This document shows, one piece after another, positions 24,601 through 33,542 of a DNA stretch of 59,373 nt. The position numbers and the translations under genes are program-made. Positions within the stretch are counted from its first letter, which is position 1. The number at the start of each line of letters is the position of its first letter. Origin of the DNA: Bacteroidales bacterium (lineage in GTDB: Bacteria; Bacteroidota; Bacteroidia; Bacteroidales; F082); assembly GCA_014860665.1 (NCBI GenBank), contig JACZJI010000019.1, positions 1-59,373 on the forward strand. Direction: 5' to 3'. The notes under the pieces were generated by a model. The model worked only from the letters and a program-made list of their open reading frames with translations. It made no database searches and had not been told where the DNA came from.

Positions 24601-25209
24601 ATGTTTAGGAAACTGTATTTTTCTCCATTAGGATATCTTATTTCAGGATTTCTGCGATTTTTTGCAGGATTTCATAGACCCTTTATGGCTTATGGTTATT
24701 TTAACCGGGTAATCGGAAGATTTCAAAAATATACCCGCATAAGTTCGTCGGCAAAGCTTATTCATAAAAAGAGCCTTGATTTAGGTAATCATGTTTGGAT
24801 CGGGCATTATTGTCTTGTGGATGGAACAGGAGGTTTGACCATCGGTGAAGGAACACAGATCTCTTCCCATACGGTGATTTATTCTCACAGCAGTCAGGAT
24901 GCCATCCGGATTCTGGGGAAAGACTTTATAAAAATCGAGGCAGTCAAAAGACCCGGCTATAAACTAAAGCCTGTAAAAATCGGAGCCTATACTTTTGTGG
25001 GCACCTCTTGCGTTATATTGCCCGGAGCGAGCATTGGGAAGGGATGCCTGATCGGTGCCGGATCTCTGGTAAGAGGAAATATTCCCGATTATGCCATAGC
25101 TTCGGGAAATCCTTTAAAAATAATTGGTGATACGCGGGAACGTGATAAGGAACGTTTCGGGGATTTGATTGAGCCGGGGCGGTATTATGATCCTGAGAGT
25201 ATTTCTTAA
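24601..25209 (+). CDS. Left-handed beta-helix acyltransferase (WcaF/Maa-like)
   Basis: 202 residues. The middle is a hexapeptide-repeat beta-helix: LGNHVWIGHYCLVDG, LTIGEGTQISSHTVIYSH, VKIGAYTFVGTSCVILPGASIGKGCLIGAGSLV. Histidines in SSHTVIYSHSS are candidates for the catalytic base. It ends with IASGNPLKIIGDT, a usual terminus of sugar O-acetyltransferases. It probably acetylates a sugar of the surface glycan or a nucleotide sugar. It follows a GT4 gene by two bases. The N-terminal 40 residues are rich in Phe and may form an extra helix. Confidence 0.87.
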   Translation: MFRKLYFSPLGYLISGFLRFFAGFHRPFMAYGYFNRVIGRFQKYTRISSSAKLIHKKSLDLGNHVWIGHYCLVDGTGGLTIGEGTQISSHTVIYSHSSQDAIRILGKDFIKIEAVKRPGYKLKPVKIGAYTFVGTSCVILPGASIGKGCLIGAGSLVRGNIPDYAIASGNPLKIIGDTRERDKERFGDLIEPGRYYDPESIS

Positions 25210-25285
25210 ATTTTAGGATATTGGAATTTGAGGCTAAGGGCAAAGAGCAAAGAGCAATTTGTGAATTTATTAAAAGCGAATAAGG

Positions 25286-25648
25286 ATGTCTGAATTCAGG
25301 TTTGAAAGTCTTGATGTTTGGAGGAAAAGTATCGAGCTTGATGATAAACTTTTCGAGTTATCAGATAGGGCCGAAAATAAGAGATATTATAGATATGCAG
25401 AACAACTCAGAGCTGCATCAATGAGTATCAGTAATAATGTTGCAGAGGGATCCGGTTCATTTTCAAATAAAGATTTTGCAAATTTTTTAGTCATAGCCAG
25501 GAAGTCAGTTTTTGAATGTGCAAATATTTTGACTCTATTCCTCAGGAAAGATATTATTAATGAAGCTGAAAAAAATGAGCTGTACAATCAACTTGATTTT
25601 TTGAGCAAGATGATAACAAATCTTCGCAAGTCATTATTAAGAAATTGA
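25286..25648 (+). CDS. Four-helix-bundle protein (S23/IVP family)
   Basis: 120 residues. MSEFRFESLDVWRKSIELDDKLFEL opens with the LDVWRKS form of the family, followed by RYAEQLRAASMSISNNVAEGSGSFSNKDFANFLVIARKSVFECANIL. It is the last member in this stretch and marks the end of the repeat-rich half of the locus. The flanks read ggcaaagagcaaagagcaa before the gene (from about 25235) and ctatgctctatgctcatagc after it (from about 25653), which are loosely complementary. Function unknown. Confidence 0.88.
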   Translation: MSEFRFESLDVWRKSIELDDKLFELSDRAENKRYYRYAEQLRAASMSISNNVAEGSGSFSNKDFANFLVIARKSVFECANILTLFLRKDIINEAEKNELYNQLDFLSKMITNLRKSLLRN

Positions 25649-25823
25649 ATCAGCTATGCTCTATGCTCATAGCTCTCCGCTTTTATAGAAAGTAGTGTCC
25701 GAAATTTAAAACCAAAAATCAGAGCTAACAACCTCAAAGCTGCAGATGACAACAACTATGGGCCATTTCAATAAATTGATTATTTTTACGTTTCATATTT
25801 AATCTGGTATTTAACTTTACCTC

Positions 25824-28277
25824 ATGCGCAATTATAAAATCTTTGTTCACGTAATAATAGCCGGGCTATTTCTTATGTTTCTGACAGTTATCCCTGCTAT
25901 GGCCCAGGTAGACACAAATTCAATTCCTGCCAACTTAAACACCGAACAACTTTCCAATGAGCAGCTTAAGCTTTTGATGCAAAAAGCGATAAATTCCGGG
26001 ATGTCACCTTCCCAGCTGGAGGCTTTGGCGCGCGCTCACGGGATGTCGCAGGCGGAAATTGACCAGCTTAAGACAAGAGCAGAGATTATGAGCGCCGTTA
26101 AACCAGGTGACAACAATAGTTCCGGTCAGCGTATCATTCCGACACAAAATGTCAAATACCCTGCTCCTTTGAGCAAAAGACTGGCCGAGATATCATTGAC
26201 AAAGGGGAATGATCAGGTATTTGGTTACTCTTTGTTTACCAATAAAGAACTGACGTTTGATCCGGGAGTCAATATTGCTACCCCAAAAAATTATCAGCTC
26301 GGGCCGGGTGACATTCTGAATATTGATGTGTGGGGAGCTTCTCAGCAAAGTTATCAGGAGATTGTCTCACCAGGTGGAAAGATTATCATTTCCAAAGTCG
26401 GGCCAATTTTTGTCAGTGGCCTTACCATTGATCAGGCAACGGTAAAAATCAGAAAGTATCTGAGTAAGATTTATGCCGGGCTCGACAAAGGGAATACCTT
26501 TATGGAACTGAGTTTGGGCGGTATCAGGAGTATCCGTGTGAACATTGTAGGGGAAGTAACCCTGCCCGGAACCTATGATCTTTCGTCTTTGTCGTCGGTT
26601 TTTAATGCCTTATATGCCGCCGGTGGTCCGGCTGAAGACGGATCTTTGCGTGACGTAAAAATCATTCGTAATAACAATACAGTGGCAACACTGGATTTCT
26701 ATCAGTTTCTCACCAAAGGTATTTTATCAGGAAATATGCGGCTGCAGGACCAGGACATTGTTTTTGTTTCCCCTTATAAAGATCGTGTAGAGATAAAAGG
26801 CCAGGTGAAACGGAATATGTATTTCGATATGAAGCCCGGAGAAACTCTGAAAGATCTAATTTATTATGCAGGCGGATTCACAGGAAAAGCTTATACCCAG
26901 CGTATAAAAATAATTCGCAAAACCCCCCAGGAGAAAAAGATCCTGGTGGTGAATTCGGATGAAGAAGATACACTTAAGCTGAAAAACGGTGATGTGGTTC
27001 AGGTAGATTCCATTTTGAATCGTTTTACAAACAGGGTTCAGATTACCGGTGCCGTGATGCGTCCGGGTGCTTTTTCACTGGATAGCAGCAGCACCCTCAG
27101 GAAATTGATTCAGAATGCGGATGGCTTAAGAGAAGATGCTTATGAAAACAGGATTTCTGTGTATCGTTTGAAAAAAGACCTGGTGCGTGAAGCCGTACCT
27201 GTCGACCTGAAAAAACTGCTTAGTTCAAACCTGACTTTCCCGATGCAAAAAAATGATTCGGTACATATTCCTTCCGTTTTTGATATTCGTGAAAAGTCTT
27301 TTGTCGAAATCCGGGGACAGGTGGCAAGGCCGGGAGTTTATCCCTATACAGATAACATCAGACTTGAGGATCTGATAATCCAGTCCGGCGGGATCCTTGA
27401 ATCGGCTTCCATGGCACGTATAAATATTGCCCGTCGCGTTAAAGATACCACTGCCAGCGAGAATAATAACCAGTTGTCTCAAACCTTTCAGTTTTCAATT
27501 GAAAGAAACGGGAAGTTGCCTGATTCAGTGAAAAATTTTAAACTGAGTCCCTTTGACCAGGTTTTCGTGAGAAAATCGCCCTCTTATACACCACAACAAC
27601 TGGTTTCCATTGAAGGTGAAGTAAACTATCCGGGGAAATACTCTATCCAGGACAGAAATGAACGGATCTCAGACATTATAAGACAAGCCGGTAATCTTAC
27701 TTCGCAAGCCTATTTACAGGGGGCCAGCCTGATCCGCAAAAGAACTTCTCTGCTTTTACATCAGAAAGCCCTGGAGTCGGTGTATGCCAGCAGTAATCCT
27801 GAGAAGAATAAAATTCTGGCTTCCAATGAAAGGGATAATGTAATAGGAATTGATTTGGAGGAGATACTGAAACATCCGGGGTCGGCCGCAGATTTAATTT
27901 TACAACCCGGAGATTCAATACAGATATTGAAAAGGTCACAAACAGTTACAGTGAGCGGGGCTGTTTACCATCCCAACGTGATTCCTTATGTTAAAGGAAT
28001 GTCGCTACAGGAATACATCTCCAGTGCAGGAGGTTTTACCCGGGATGCTTCCAAAAGAAATGTTTACGTAGTTTATGCCAACGGTTCGGTAAGAAAAACT
28101 TCGAAGTTCTTGTTCTTTAAAGGTTATCCGCCTATAGGCCCTGGTGCTGAGATCATTGTTCCGATGAAAACCCGCACAGGAGGGAGGCTGGGAGCTACTT
28201 CCACCATTGGATTGAGTTCGGCGCTGGCATCGTTGGCTTTGGTGCTTATTACCATTATAAAAACCATCCATCCTTAA
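25824..28277 (+). CDS. Large SLBB-domain polysaccharide export protein (Wza-like)
   Basis: 817 residues, roughly twice Wza. Signal peptide with core VIIAGLFLMFLTVIPAMA and cleavage after AMA-Q; no lipobox. The Poly_export domain lies at about 155-225 (NYQLGPGDILNIDVWG), followed by about five or six SLBB repeats, recognisable by V-x-I-x-G-x-V-x-x-P-G-x-Y/F starts (VNIVGEVTLPGTYDL, VEIRGQVARPGVYPY, VSIEGEVNYPGKYSI). There is a C-terminal hydrophobic segment (ALASLALVLITIIKTI). Such proteins form the periplasm/outer-membrane exit channel for Wzy-dependent capsule. The Wzz-type gene follows 20 nt downstream, and this gene heads the operon running to about 31269. Confidence 0.92.
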   Translation: MRNYKIFVHVIIAGLFLMFLTVIPAMAQVDTNSIPANLNTEQLSNEQLKLLMQKAINSGMSPSQLEALARAHGMSQAEIDQLKTRAEIMSAVKPGDNNSSGQRIIPTQNVKYPAPLSKRLAEISLTKGNDQVFGYSLFTNKELTFDPGVNIATPKNYQLGPGDILNIDVWGASQQSYQEIVSPGGKIIISKVGPIFVSGLTIDQATVKIRKYLSKIYAGLDKGNTFMELSLGGIRSIRVNIVGEVTLPGTYDLSSLSSVFNALYAAGGPAEDGSLRDVKIIRNNNTVATLDFYQFLTKGILSGNMRLQDQDIVFVSPYKDRVEIKGQVKRNMYFDMKPGETLKDLIYYAGGFTGKAYTQRIKIIRKTPQEKKILVVNSDEEDTLKLKNGDVVQVDSILNRFTNRVQITGAVMRPGAFSLDSSSTLRKLIQNADGLREDAYENRISVYRLKKDLVREAVPVDLKKLLSSNLTFPMQKNDSVHIPSVFDIREKSFVEIRGQVARPGVYPYTDNIRLEDLIIQSGGILESASMARINIARRVKDTTASENNNQLSQTFQFSIERNGKLPDSVKNFKLSPFDQVFVRKSPSYTPQQLVSIEGEVNYPGKYSIQDRNERISDIIRQAGNLTSQAYLQGASLIRKRTSLLLHQKALESVYASSNPEKNKILASNERDNVIGIDLEEILKHPGSAADLILQPGDSIQILKRSQTVTVSGAVYHPNVIPYVKGMSLQEYISSAGGFTRDASKRNVYVVYANGSVRKTSKFLFFKGYPPIGPGAEIIVPMKTRTGGRLGATSTIGLSSALASLALVLITIIKTIHP

Positions 28278-28297
28278 CCGGATAATTTAGCAGCTTT

Positions 28298-29428
28298 ATG
28301 GAATCGAAAGAAAACAAAAAATTAGCCGGGGAAATGAAAGAAGGGATGGATTTGAATGAAATACTAAAGAGAGTCAGTCAAGGCAGGAAGACTATTTATA
28401 TTTCTTTGTCTGTTGCATTTGTCCTTGCAATTTTCATAGTACTCCTGACGCCTAAAAAGTACACAACAAAAGTGATGTTGTTGTCTGAAACAGGTTCAAA
28501 AAGCGGAGCTTCCGGATTGCTGGGTCAATTGGGAAGTATGTCAGGTATGAATCTGGGAGATTTGATCGGAATAAATCTGGGAAATTCTTCCGGTAATGAT
28601 GTCTTATCACCGGAGCTTTATCCTGATATTGTAGCCAGTACGCCTTTTTTGCTGGATGTTATGCATCAAACAATCACCGGTTCCGGAGGAGGAAATCCTG
28701 TAACCGTATCCACTTATCTGAAGGAACATTCACGGCCTTCCTTAATCGGGATGATTACCAGAATATTTAAATCTTCGGGTGAAGGTAAGCCTTTCCCTGT
28801 TTTGAAAAGCGGAAGTGATGAGGTGCTTCATTTGACAAAGGCACAAACCGACAGATTAAAGGCTTTGAGTGATATGATTCAGGTTAATGTTCAAAAACCG
28901 GATGATAAACTGATGTCCGGAGGTAACAGCAAGATACTTACTGTTGCAGTGGAAGCACACGATCCGCTTGTTTCGGCATTACTGGCAGATTCAGTTGTAA
29001 GTTGTCTGAAGAGGTATGTGGTTAATTATAATACGGGTAAGGCCAAAAAAGATCTGGAATTTATTTCGGAACAATTTCTCCGTGCCCGTCAGAATTATTA
29101 TGCTGCACAGCAGCGGTTGGCTGACTTTATGGACAGCCATGCCAATGTGATACTGGCAACAACCACATCAGAAAAAGAACGGCTTGAAAAGGAAAATAAT
29201 TTGTACGCCAGTGTGTATACAACCCTGGCACAGATGAAGGAAAAAGCCAAAATTCAGGTTCAGGATCATACCCCGGTTTTTACTGTTATTGAACCGGCAA
29301 AAGTTCCGTTGCGAAAGAGTGCTCCGAGGACCAGCCTGATTGTTCTGGGCTTTTTGCTGGTTGGTGGCTTTATCGGTGTAGCCATTGAGGTAATAAAACT
29401 CATGTTGAATCCCGGAAGAAAACAATAG
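28298..29428 (+). CDS. Wzz-type chain-length determinant / polysaccharide co-polymerase
   Basis: 376 residues. The first membrane span is at about 33-52 (IYISLSVAFVLAIFIVLL) followed by TPKKYTTKVMLL, the Wzz family entry. There is a long periplasmic helical region with GLLGQLGSMSGMNLGDLIG, and a second span near the C-terminus (TSLIVLGFLLVGGFIGVAIEVI). There is no cytoplasmic BY-kinase domain, unlike Wzc. It should control polymer length and dock to the SLBB exporter encoded just upstream. Confidence 0.9.
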   Translation: MESKENKKLAGEMKEGMDLNEILKRVSQGRKTIYISLSVAFVLAIFIVLLTPKKYTTKVMLLSETGSKSGASGLLGQLGSMSGMNLGDLIGINLGNSSGNDVLSPELYPDIVASTPFLLDVMHQTITGSGGGNPVTVSTYLKEHSRPSLIGMITRIFKSSGEGKPFPVLKSGSDEVLHLTKAQTDRLKALSDMIQVNVQKPDDKLMSGGNSKILTVAVEAHDPLVSALLADSVVSCLKRYVVNYNTGKAKKDLEFISEQFLRARQNYYAAQQRLADFMDSHANVILATTTSEKERLEKENNLYASVYTTLAQMKEKAKIQVQDHTPVFTVIEPAKVPLRKSAPRTSLIVLGFLLVGGFIGVAIEVIKLMLNPGRKQ

Positions 29429-29497
29429 CATTTTTAATTTTCGTTACTTTTCTGCTTGATAAGTTAATTATGCATTTCTGATTTAAAGCACAAAGGC

Positions 29498-30091
29498 ATG
29501 ATGAAGAGAATTTTCGATTTGGTTGCTTCATTTACGGGCTTTTGTTTGTTGCTTCCGGTATTTTTTATCATTTTTTTATTAATTATAATCCTGGAGGGGG
29601 GAGCCCCTTTTTTTACACAGGAAAGGGTAGGAAAATCGGGACATAGGTTCAGGTTATATAAATTCAGGACCATGAAACCATCTCCAAAAGAAAAAGAAAA
29701 GAATTTTGAAGCAGGTAATATTTCCAGGATAACTCCGTTAGGTAAGATATTGCGTAAGACAAAATTGGATGAATTGCCGCAGCTCATTAACGTGTTGAAA
29801 GGAGACATGTCGTTGGTCGGCCCCAGACCTGAAGTTATAGAATGGACCAGGTTTTATCCTGAGAAATGGGAAGTTGTTCATCAGGTCAGGCCGGGCATTA
29901 CCGATTATGCCTCATTGGAATTTCACAATGAAGAAGAGTTACTCAGAAAACATAATGATCCGGAACAGGCTTATCGGGATATAGTTTTACCCAGAAAGCT
30001 GGCGTTGAACATTGATTACGTGAATAACAGAACCTTTTTTGGAGATATAGGGATATTGTTTAAAACCATAAAAACAATTTGGACAGCGTGA
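29498..30091 (+). CDS. Initiating sugar phosphate transferase (PglC/WcaJ catalytic-domain type)
   Basis: 197 residues, the short monotopic form. One N-terminal membrane helix (LVASFTGFCLLLPVFFIIFLLI) leads into the catalytic domain with FTQERVGKSGHRFRLYKFRTM, KILRKTKLDELPQLINVLKGDMSLVGPRPEV and VRPGITDYASL, all hallmark blocks. It transfers a sugar-1-phosphate from a UDP-sugar to undecaprenyl phosphate. The aminotransferase and 4,6-dehydratase encoded next make an amino-dideoxy sugar, so a UDP-bacillosamine-like donor is the inference. Its stop overlaps the start of the next gene. Confidence 0.92.
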   Translation: MMKRIFDLVASFTGFCLLLPVFFIIFLLIIILEGGAPFFTQERVGKSGHRFRLYKFRTMKPSPKEKEKNFEAGNISRITPLGKILRKTKLDELPQLINVLKGDMSLVGPRPEVIEWTRFYPEKWEVVHQVRPGITDYASLEFHNEEELLRKHNDPEQAYRDIVLPRKLALNIDYVNNRTFFGDIGILFKTIKTIWTA

Positions 30092-31269
30092 AGAAACAGA
30101 TGAAGATCCCCTTTGCCCGTGTGCCGATGGCAGGGAATGAGATGAAATATCTCAAAGAAGTATTGGAAAGCGGTTGGCTTACGACGGCTTCTAAAGCCAT
30201 GGCGCTGGAAAAGAAATTTTCTGAATATGTGGAATCGCCTTTTGCCTGTGCGGTAAATTCAGGTACTTCGGCGTTGCATTTGGGGCTGGAGGCGTTGGGT
30301 GTCGGGAAGGGAGATAAGGTTTTTGTGCCGTCAATGACATTTACAGCTTCCGCTGAAATTATCCGATATCTTCAGGCAGATCCCGTTTTTCTGGATACAG
30401 AATACGGGAGCAACCTTATTACGCCTGAGATTTTGGAGACAGCTATTAAAAAATACCCTGAAGTTCGTTATCTGGTTGTAGTCCACTATGGTGGGCAGGC
30501 AGCAAAAATGTTCTCAGATGATGCTGAGAATATTACGGAGATTTGCAGAAAGCATAACATCAGAATTCTGGAAGATGCAGCGCACGCCTTCCCAACCAAA
30601 ATTCACAACAAAATGGTGGGATCTTACAGTGATGCGGCCTGTTTCAGTTTTTATGCCAATAAAACAATTACAACGGGCGAAGGTGGCATGTTGACCACAG
30701 TACGTGAAGATATATATAATCGCGTGAAGCAGATGAGGCTTCATGGGATTGACAGAGATATCTGGAACAGGTATACAGAAAATAAACCGTCATGGGAATA
30801 TGATGTGAAAGCACCTGGTTTTAAGTACAATATGCCGGATATAAATGCCGCCCTGGGACTGGCTCAGATAGAGAAAGCGAAAGTGTTTCGTGACGAAAGA
30901 CAACAGGTAGCCGAATATTATTTCGATCATTTGGAGGATTTGATGGAGGTAGTTGATCTTCCTTTAATTCATGTTCCGTTTGAAGATCATTCCTGGCATC
31001 TGTTTCAGGTAGTCTTAAGAAAGGATGCTCCCATTGGAAGAAATGAATTTATTGAAAAGATGGCTGAAGCAGGTATAGGAACTTCGGTGCACTACAAACC
31101 GCTTCATCGAATGACATATTATAAAGAAAGGTACAAGCTGAAAGAAGGAGACTTTCCTAATGCAGAGAAAACGTGGAAAGGTAATGTTTCATTGCCAATT
31201 TTCCCGTTTATGAAGGAAGAGGAGTTGGATTATGTCTGCAGGACTATAGAGTTAATTATGAGAAGCTGA
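30088..31269 (+). CDS. DegT/DnrJ/EryC1-family sugar aminotransferase (PglE-like)
   Basis: About 393 residues. The GTG at 30088 overlaps the previous stop as gtga and is favoured; a TTG at 30079 and an ATG at 30100 are in frame. PLP fold type I: SGTSALHLGLEAL, ILEDAAHAFPTKI (Asp for the pyridine N), and Lys192 in CFSFYANKTITTGEGGM as the Schiff-base lysine. The substrate is probably the UDP-4-keto-6-deoxy-GlcNAc made by the dehydratase at 31433, giving a UDP-4-amino sugar as in bacillosamine or related pathways. A hairpin followed by Ts shortly after the stop suggests that transcription ends here. Confidence 0.9.
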   Translation: MKKQMKIPFARVPMAGNEMKYLKEVLESGWLTTASKAMALEKKFSEYVESPFACAVNSGTSALHLGLEALGVGKGDKVFVPSMTFTASAEIIRYLQADPVFLDTEYGSNLITPEILETAIKKYPEVRYLVVVHYGGQAAKMFSDDAENITEICRKHNIRILEDAAHAFPTKIHNKMVGSYSDAACFSFYANKTITTGEGGMLTTVREDIYNRVKQMRLHGIDRDIWNRYTENKPSWEYDVKAPGFKYNMPDINAALGLAQIEKAKVFRDERQQVAEYYFDHLEDLMEVVDLPLIHVPFEDHSWHLFQVVLRKDAPIGRNEFIEKMAEAGIGTSVHYKPLHRMTYYKERYKLKEGDFPNAEKTWKGNVSLPIFPFMKEEELDYVCRTIELIMRS

Positions 31270-31284
31270 CAAACAATTAATCCG

Positions 31285-31327
31285 AAAAACAGAAAATATT
31301 TCATAGTTTCTTCTGTTTTGTTTTTTA
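31285..31327 (+). terminator. Probable rho-independent terminator
   Basis: Stem aaaacagaa / ttctgtttt around a loop of about 15 nt, followed by gttttttaac. It lies 16 nt after the aminotransferase stop and would end the SLBB-Wzz-transferase-aminotransferase operon. Confidence 0.55.
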
Positions 31328-31432
31328 ACAAAAAGTCATAAAATATAAAAGTTGTACTTTTACGTGAAATCAAATTGGGAACTAATATTCTGAAAGACAG
31401 TTTTGATCCCTGGATTTAAAGTGGTAAACCCT

Positions 31433-33349
31433 ATGGTAAAATTAATTGTAGATTCCTTATCTGACAGGTATATTTCAAGGTGGCTTATTTTTACGTTTGA
31501 TATATTCCTTGTTGTCGTTACTTTAATGCTTGCTTTGCTGGTTCAGAGCAATTTTAATTTTCCGGATTTTAGTGTGGCCTCTTTTTTATTGCAGCTTAGG
31601 GTTATTCTGGTTATCTATGCCGGTGCTTTTTTGTTTTTTCGCACATTCTCCGGAATTGTCAGACAAACAAGTCTTTCGGATGCTTATAATATTTTCAAAG
31701 CTATAACCTGGGCTTTTGTCATTATTTTGGCCTTCACTGTGATATCCGAACATTTACAATCTACAGTTGAGGGAGAGGAACCTACAGTTCCTGTTTTGGT
31801 CATGCAATATTTATTGCTTTTGGTTTCTCTTATGGGAAGCCGGTTTTTTGTTAAAGCCATATATAATCAAATCATTCGGCTGGATCAGAAGAATCAGATT
31901 GGGGTGATTATATATGGAACCGGAACAGCAGGTGTTTTAACAAAAAATACCCTTCAGGAAGACAAGGAATACAATTATAAGGTAATAGCTTTTGTTGACA
32001 ATAATCCTTATCTGGCGTATAAAACGCTGGAAGGAATTCCAATTGTTTCATACTTTGTGGCACTTCGCTCTTCGTATGTAAAAAGACACAATATTAAGCA
32101 GCTAATTATTTCTATCCCAAATCTGGCTCCTTCAAAAAAGAAAGAAATTATTGAAATTTGTCTGAAGCTTGGCGTTCAGGTTAAAGTTGTTCCTGCTCTC
32201 AATTTATGGATTAATGGTCAGTTTAATGCACATCAGCTGGAAAGGGTTAAAATTGAAGAGTTGCTTCAACGGGACCCGATTTTGCTGGACAGTAAAAATG
32301 TTTACCGTGAGTTAAAAAATAAGGTCATTATGATTACGGGGGCAGCAGGTTCCATCGGTAGTGAATTGGCCCTGCAGGTTTTAAACCATTCCCCTAAGCG
32401 GGTGGTACTTGTGGATCAGGCAGAATCTGCTATTTATACCCTTCAGTATGAACTGAGTCTTTTTGCAAAAGAAAAGGGTAATTATGATTTGATAGAGTTT
32501 ATAGTGGCAAGTGTCAAAGATCGTTTCAGGATGACGAATATTATGGAAACGTATCGTCCTGATATTATTTTTCATGCAGCTGCATACAAACATGTGCCAT
32601 TAATGGAGGAGAATCCTTATGAAGCCTTGATGGTGAATGTGTTTGGTACTAAGATTATGGCCGACCTTGCATTGAAATTTGAGGTGGAAAAGTTTGTCAT
32701 GATTTCTACAGACAAAGCCGTAAATCCGACCAACATCATGGGGGCCTCCAAGCGTATTGCTGAAATTTATGTGCACAGTCTTGCCAATGGAAAAACACGG
32801 TTCGTCACCACCCGGTTTGGAAATGTGCTCGGCTCCAATGGCTCCGTTGTTCCTTTATTCCGTAAGCAGATAGAGCAGGGAGGACCGGTTACTATTACTC
32901 ACAAGGAAATTACCAGATATTTTATGACAATTCAGGAAGCCTGTAGTCTGGTGCTTGAAGCGGGGGCCATGGGAAAAGGTGATGATATCTTTGTGTTTGA
33001 TATGGGGCAACCTGTAAAAATATATGACCTTGCAGTAAAAATGATATTGTTGTATGGTTTCAAACCCGGCGTGGATATTGAGATCCAGGAGACGGGGTTG
33101 AGAATGGGAGAAAAACTATATGAAGAACTGCTTACAAACAGTGAGGATCTTCTGCTTACACCTCATCCAAAGATTATGCGTGCCCGCGTTTCAGGTTTAA
33201 CACTTAAGGAGGTTACCAAATTTATTGATGAATTAACCGAACTTATCATTGAGAGGGATGAGTTTCTTATTGTACAGAAAATGAAGGAAATCGTACCCGA
33301 ATTTATTAGTAACAACTCTGTTTTTCAGGTGCTTGATAAGAAAGGATAA
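31433..33349 (+). CDS. Membrane-bound UDP-GlcNAc 4,6-dehydratase (WbpM/PglF/CapD family)
   Basis: About 638 residues from ATG 31433; a TTG at 31403 is an alternative. There are four N-terminal membrane helices. A CoA-binding-like Rossmann domain follows (IIYGTGTAGVLTKNTL). The catalytic SDR domain has MITGAAGSIGSELALQVL, HAAAYKHVPLMEENPYEA and ISTDKAVNPTNIMGASKR, where Met replaces the usual Tyr of YxxxK, as in this family. It converts UDP-GlcNAc to the 4-keto-6-deoxy sugar. With the PglC-like and PglE-like neighbours it completes a route to a UDP-4-amino-4,6-dideoxy-GlcNAc; no PglD-type acetyltransferase is adjacent. Confidence 0.93.
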   Translation: MVKLIVDSLSDRYISRWLIFTFDIFLVVVTLMLALLVQSNFNFPDFSVASFLLQLRVILVIYAGAFLFFRTFSGIVRQTSLSDAYNIFKAITWAFVIILAFTVISEHLQSTVEGEEPTVPVLVMQYLLLLVSLMGSRFFVKAIYNQIIRLDQKNQIGVIIYGTGTAGVLTKNTLQEDKEYNYKVIAFVDNNPYLAYKTLEGIPIVSYFVALRSSYVKRHNIKQLIISIPNLAPSKKKEIIEICLKLGVQVKVVPALNLWINGQFNAHQLERVKIEELLQRDPILLDSKNVYRELKNKVIMITGAAGSIGSELALQVLNHSPKRVVLVDQAESAIYTLQYELSLFAKEKGNYDLIEFIVASVKDRFRMTNIMETYRPDIIFHAAAYKHVPLMEENPYEALMVNVFGTKIMADLALKFEVEKFVMISTDKAVNPTNIMGASKRIAEIYVHSLANGKTRFVTTRFGNVLGSNGSVVPLFRKQIEQGGPVTITHKEITRYFMTIQEACSLVLEAGAMGKGDDIFVFDMGQPVKIYDLAVKMILLYGFKPGVDIEIQETGLRMGEKLYEELLTNSEDLLLTPHPKIMRARVSGLTLKEVTKFIDELTELIIERDEFLIVQKMKEIVPEFISNNSVFQVLDKKG

Positions 33350-33492
33350 TCTTAAATTTAAAAAATAGTTCAGATTTTCCCCCATAAAAGTTCAGATATT
33401 CGAATCACTAATTATCAATATATTATTTTGAGTTAATTCCGAGCGGTTGTAATTATGAAAATAATAAGGAAAAACATTTCATTATAATATTC

Positions 33493-33522
33493 TTTGATAA
33501 GTAAGTTTTTGCTTTAATTTTG
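33493..33522 (+). promoter_or_regulatory. Bacteroidota-type promoter (TTTG / TAATTTTG)
   Basis: TTTG at 33493-33496, 18 nt, then TAATTTTG at 33515-33522, a perfect match to the -7 consensus TAnnTTTG. The ATG of the WecA-like gene is 20 nt further on. This separates that gene from the dehydratase transcript. Confidence 0.65.
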
Positions 33523-33542
33523 TTACGGCTAAAGGATAAAAA

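Noticed and set aside
4167..25300. CRISPR-like arrays among the many short repeats
   Set aside because: Units are 6-8 nt simple repeats or scattered modules, with no regular repeat-spacer spacing and no cas genes.
4793..25648. A diversity-generating retroelement, since Avd shares the four-helix-bundle fold
   Set aside because: No reverse transcriptase, template repeat or variable repeat with A-to-N changes is present.
25690..25715. Possible relic of an insertion-sequence end (agtgtccgaaattt)
   Set aside because: It is only loosely like the IS256-type end near position 130 and has no partner repeat or transposase nearby.
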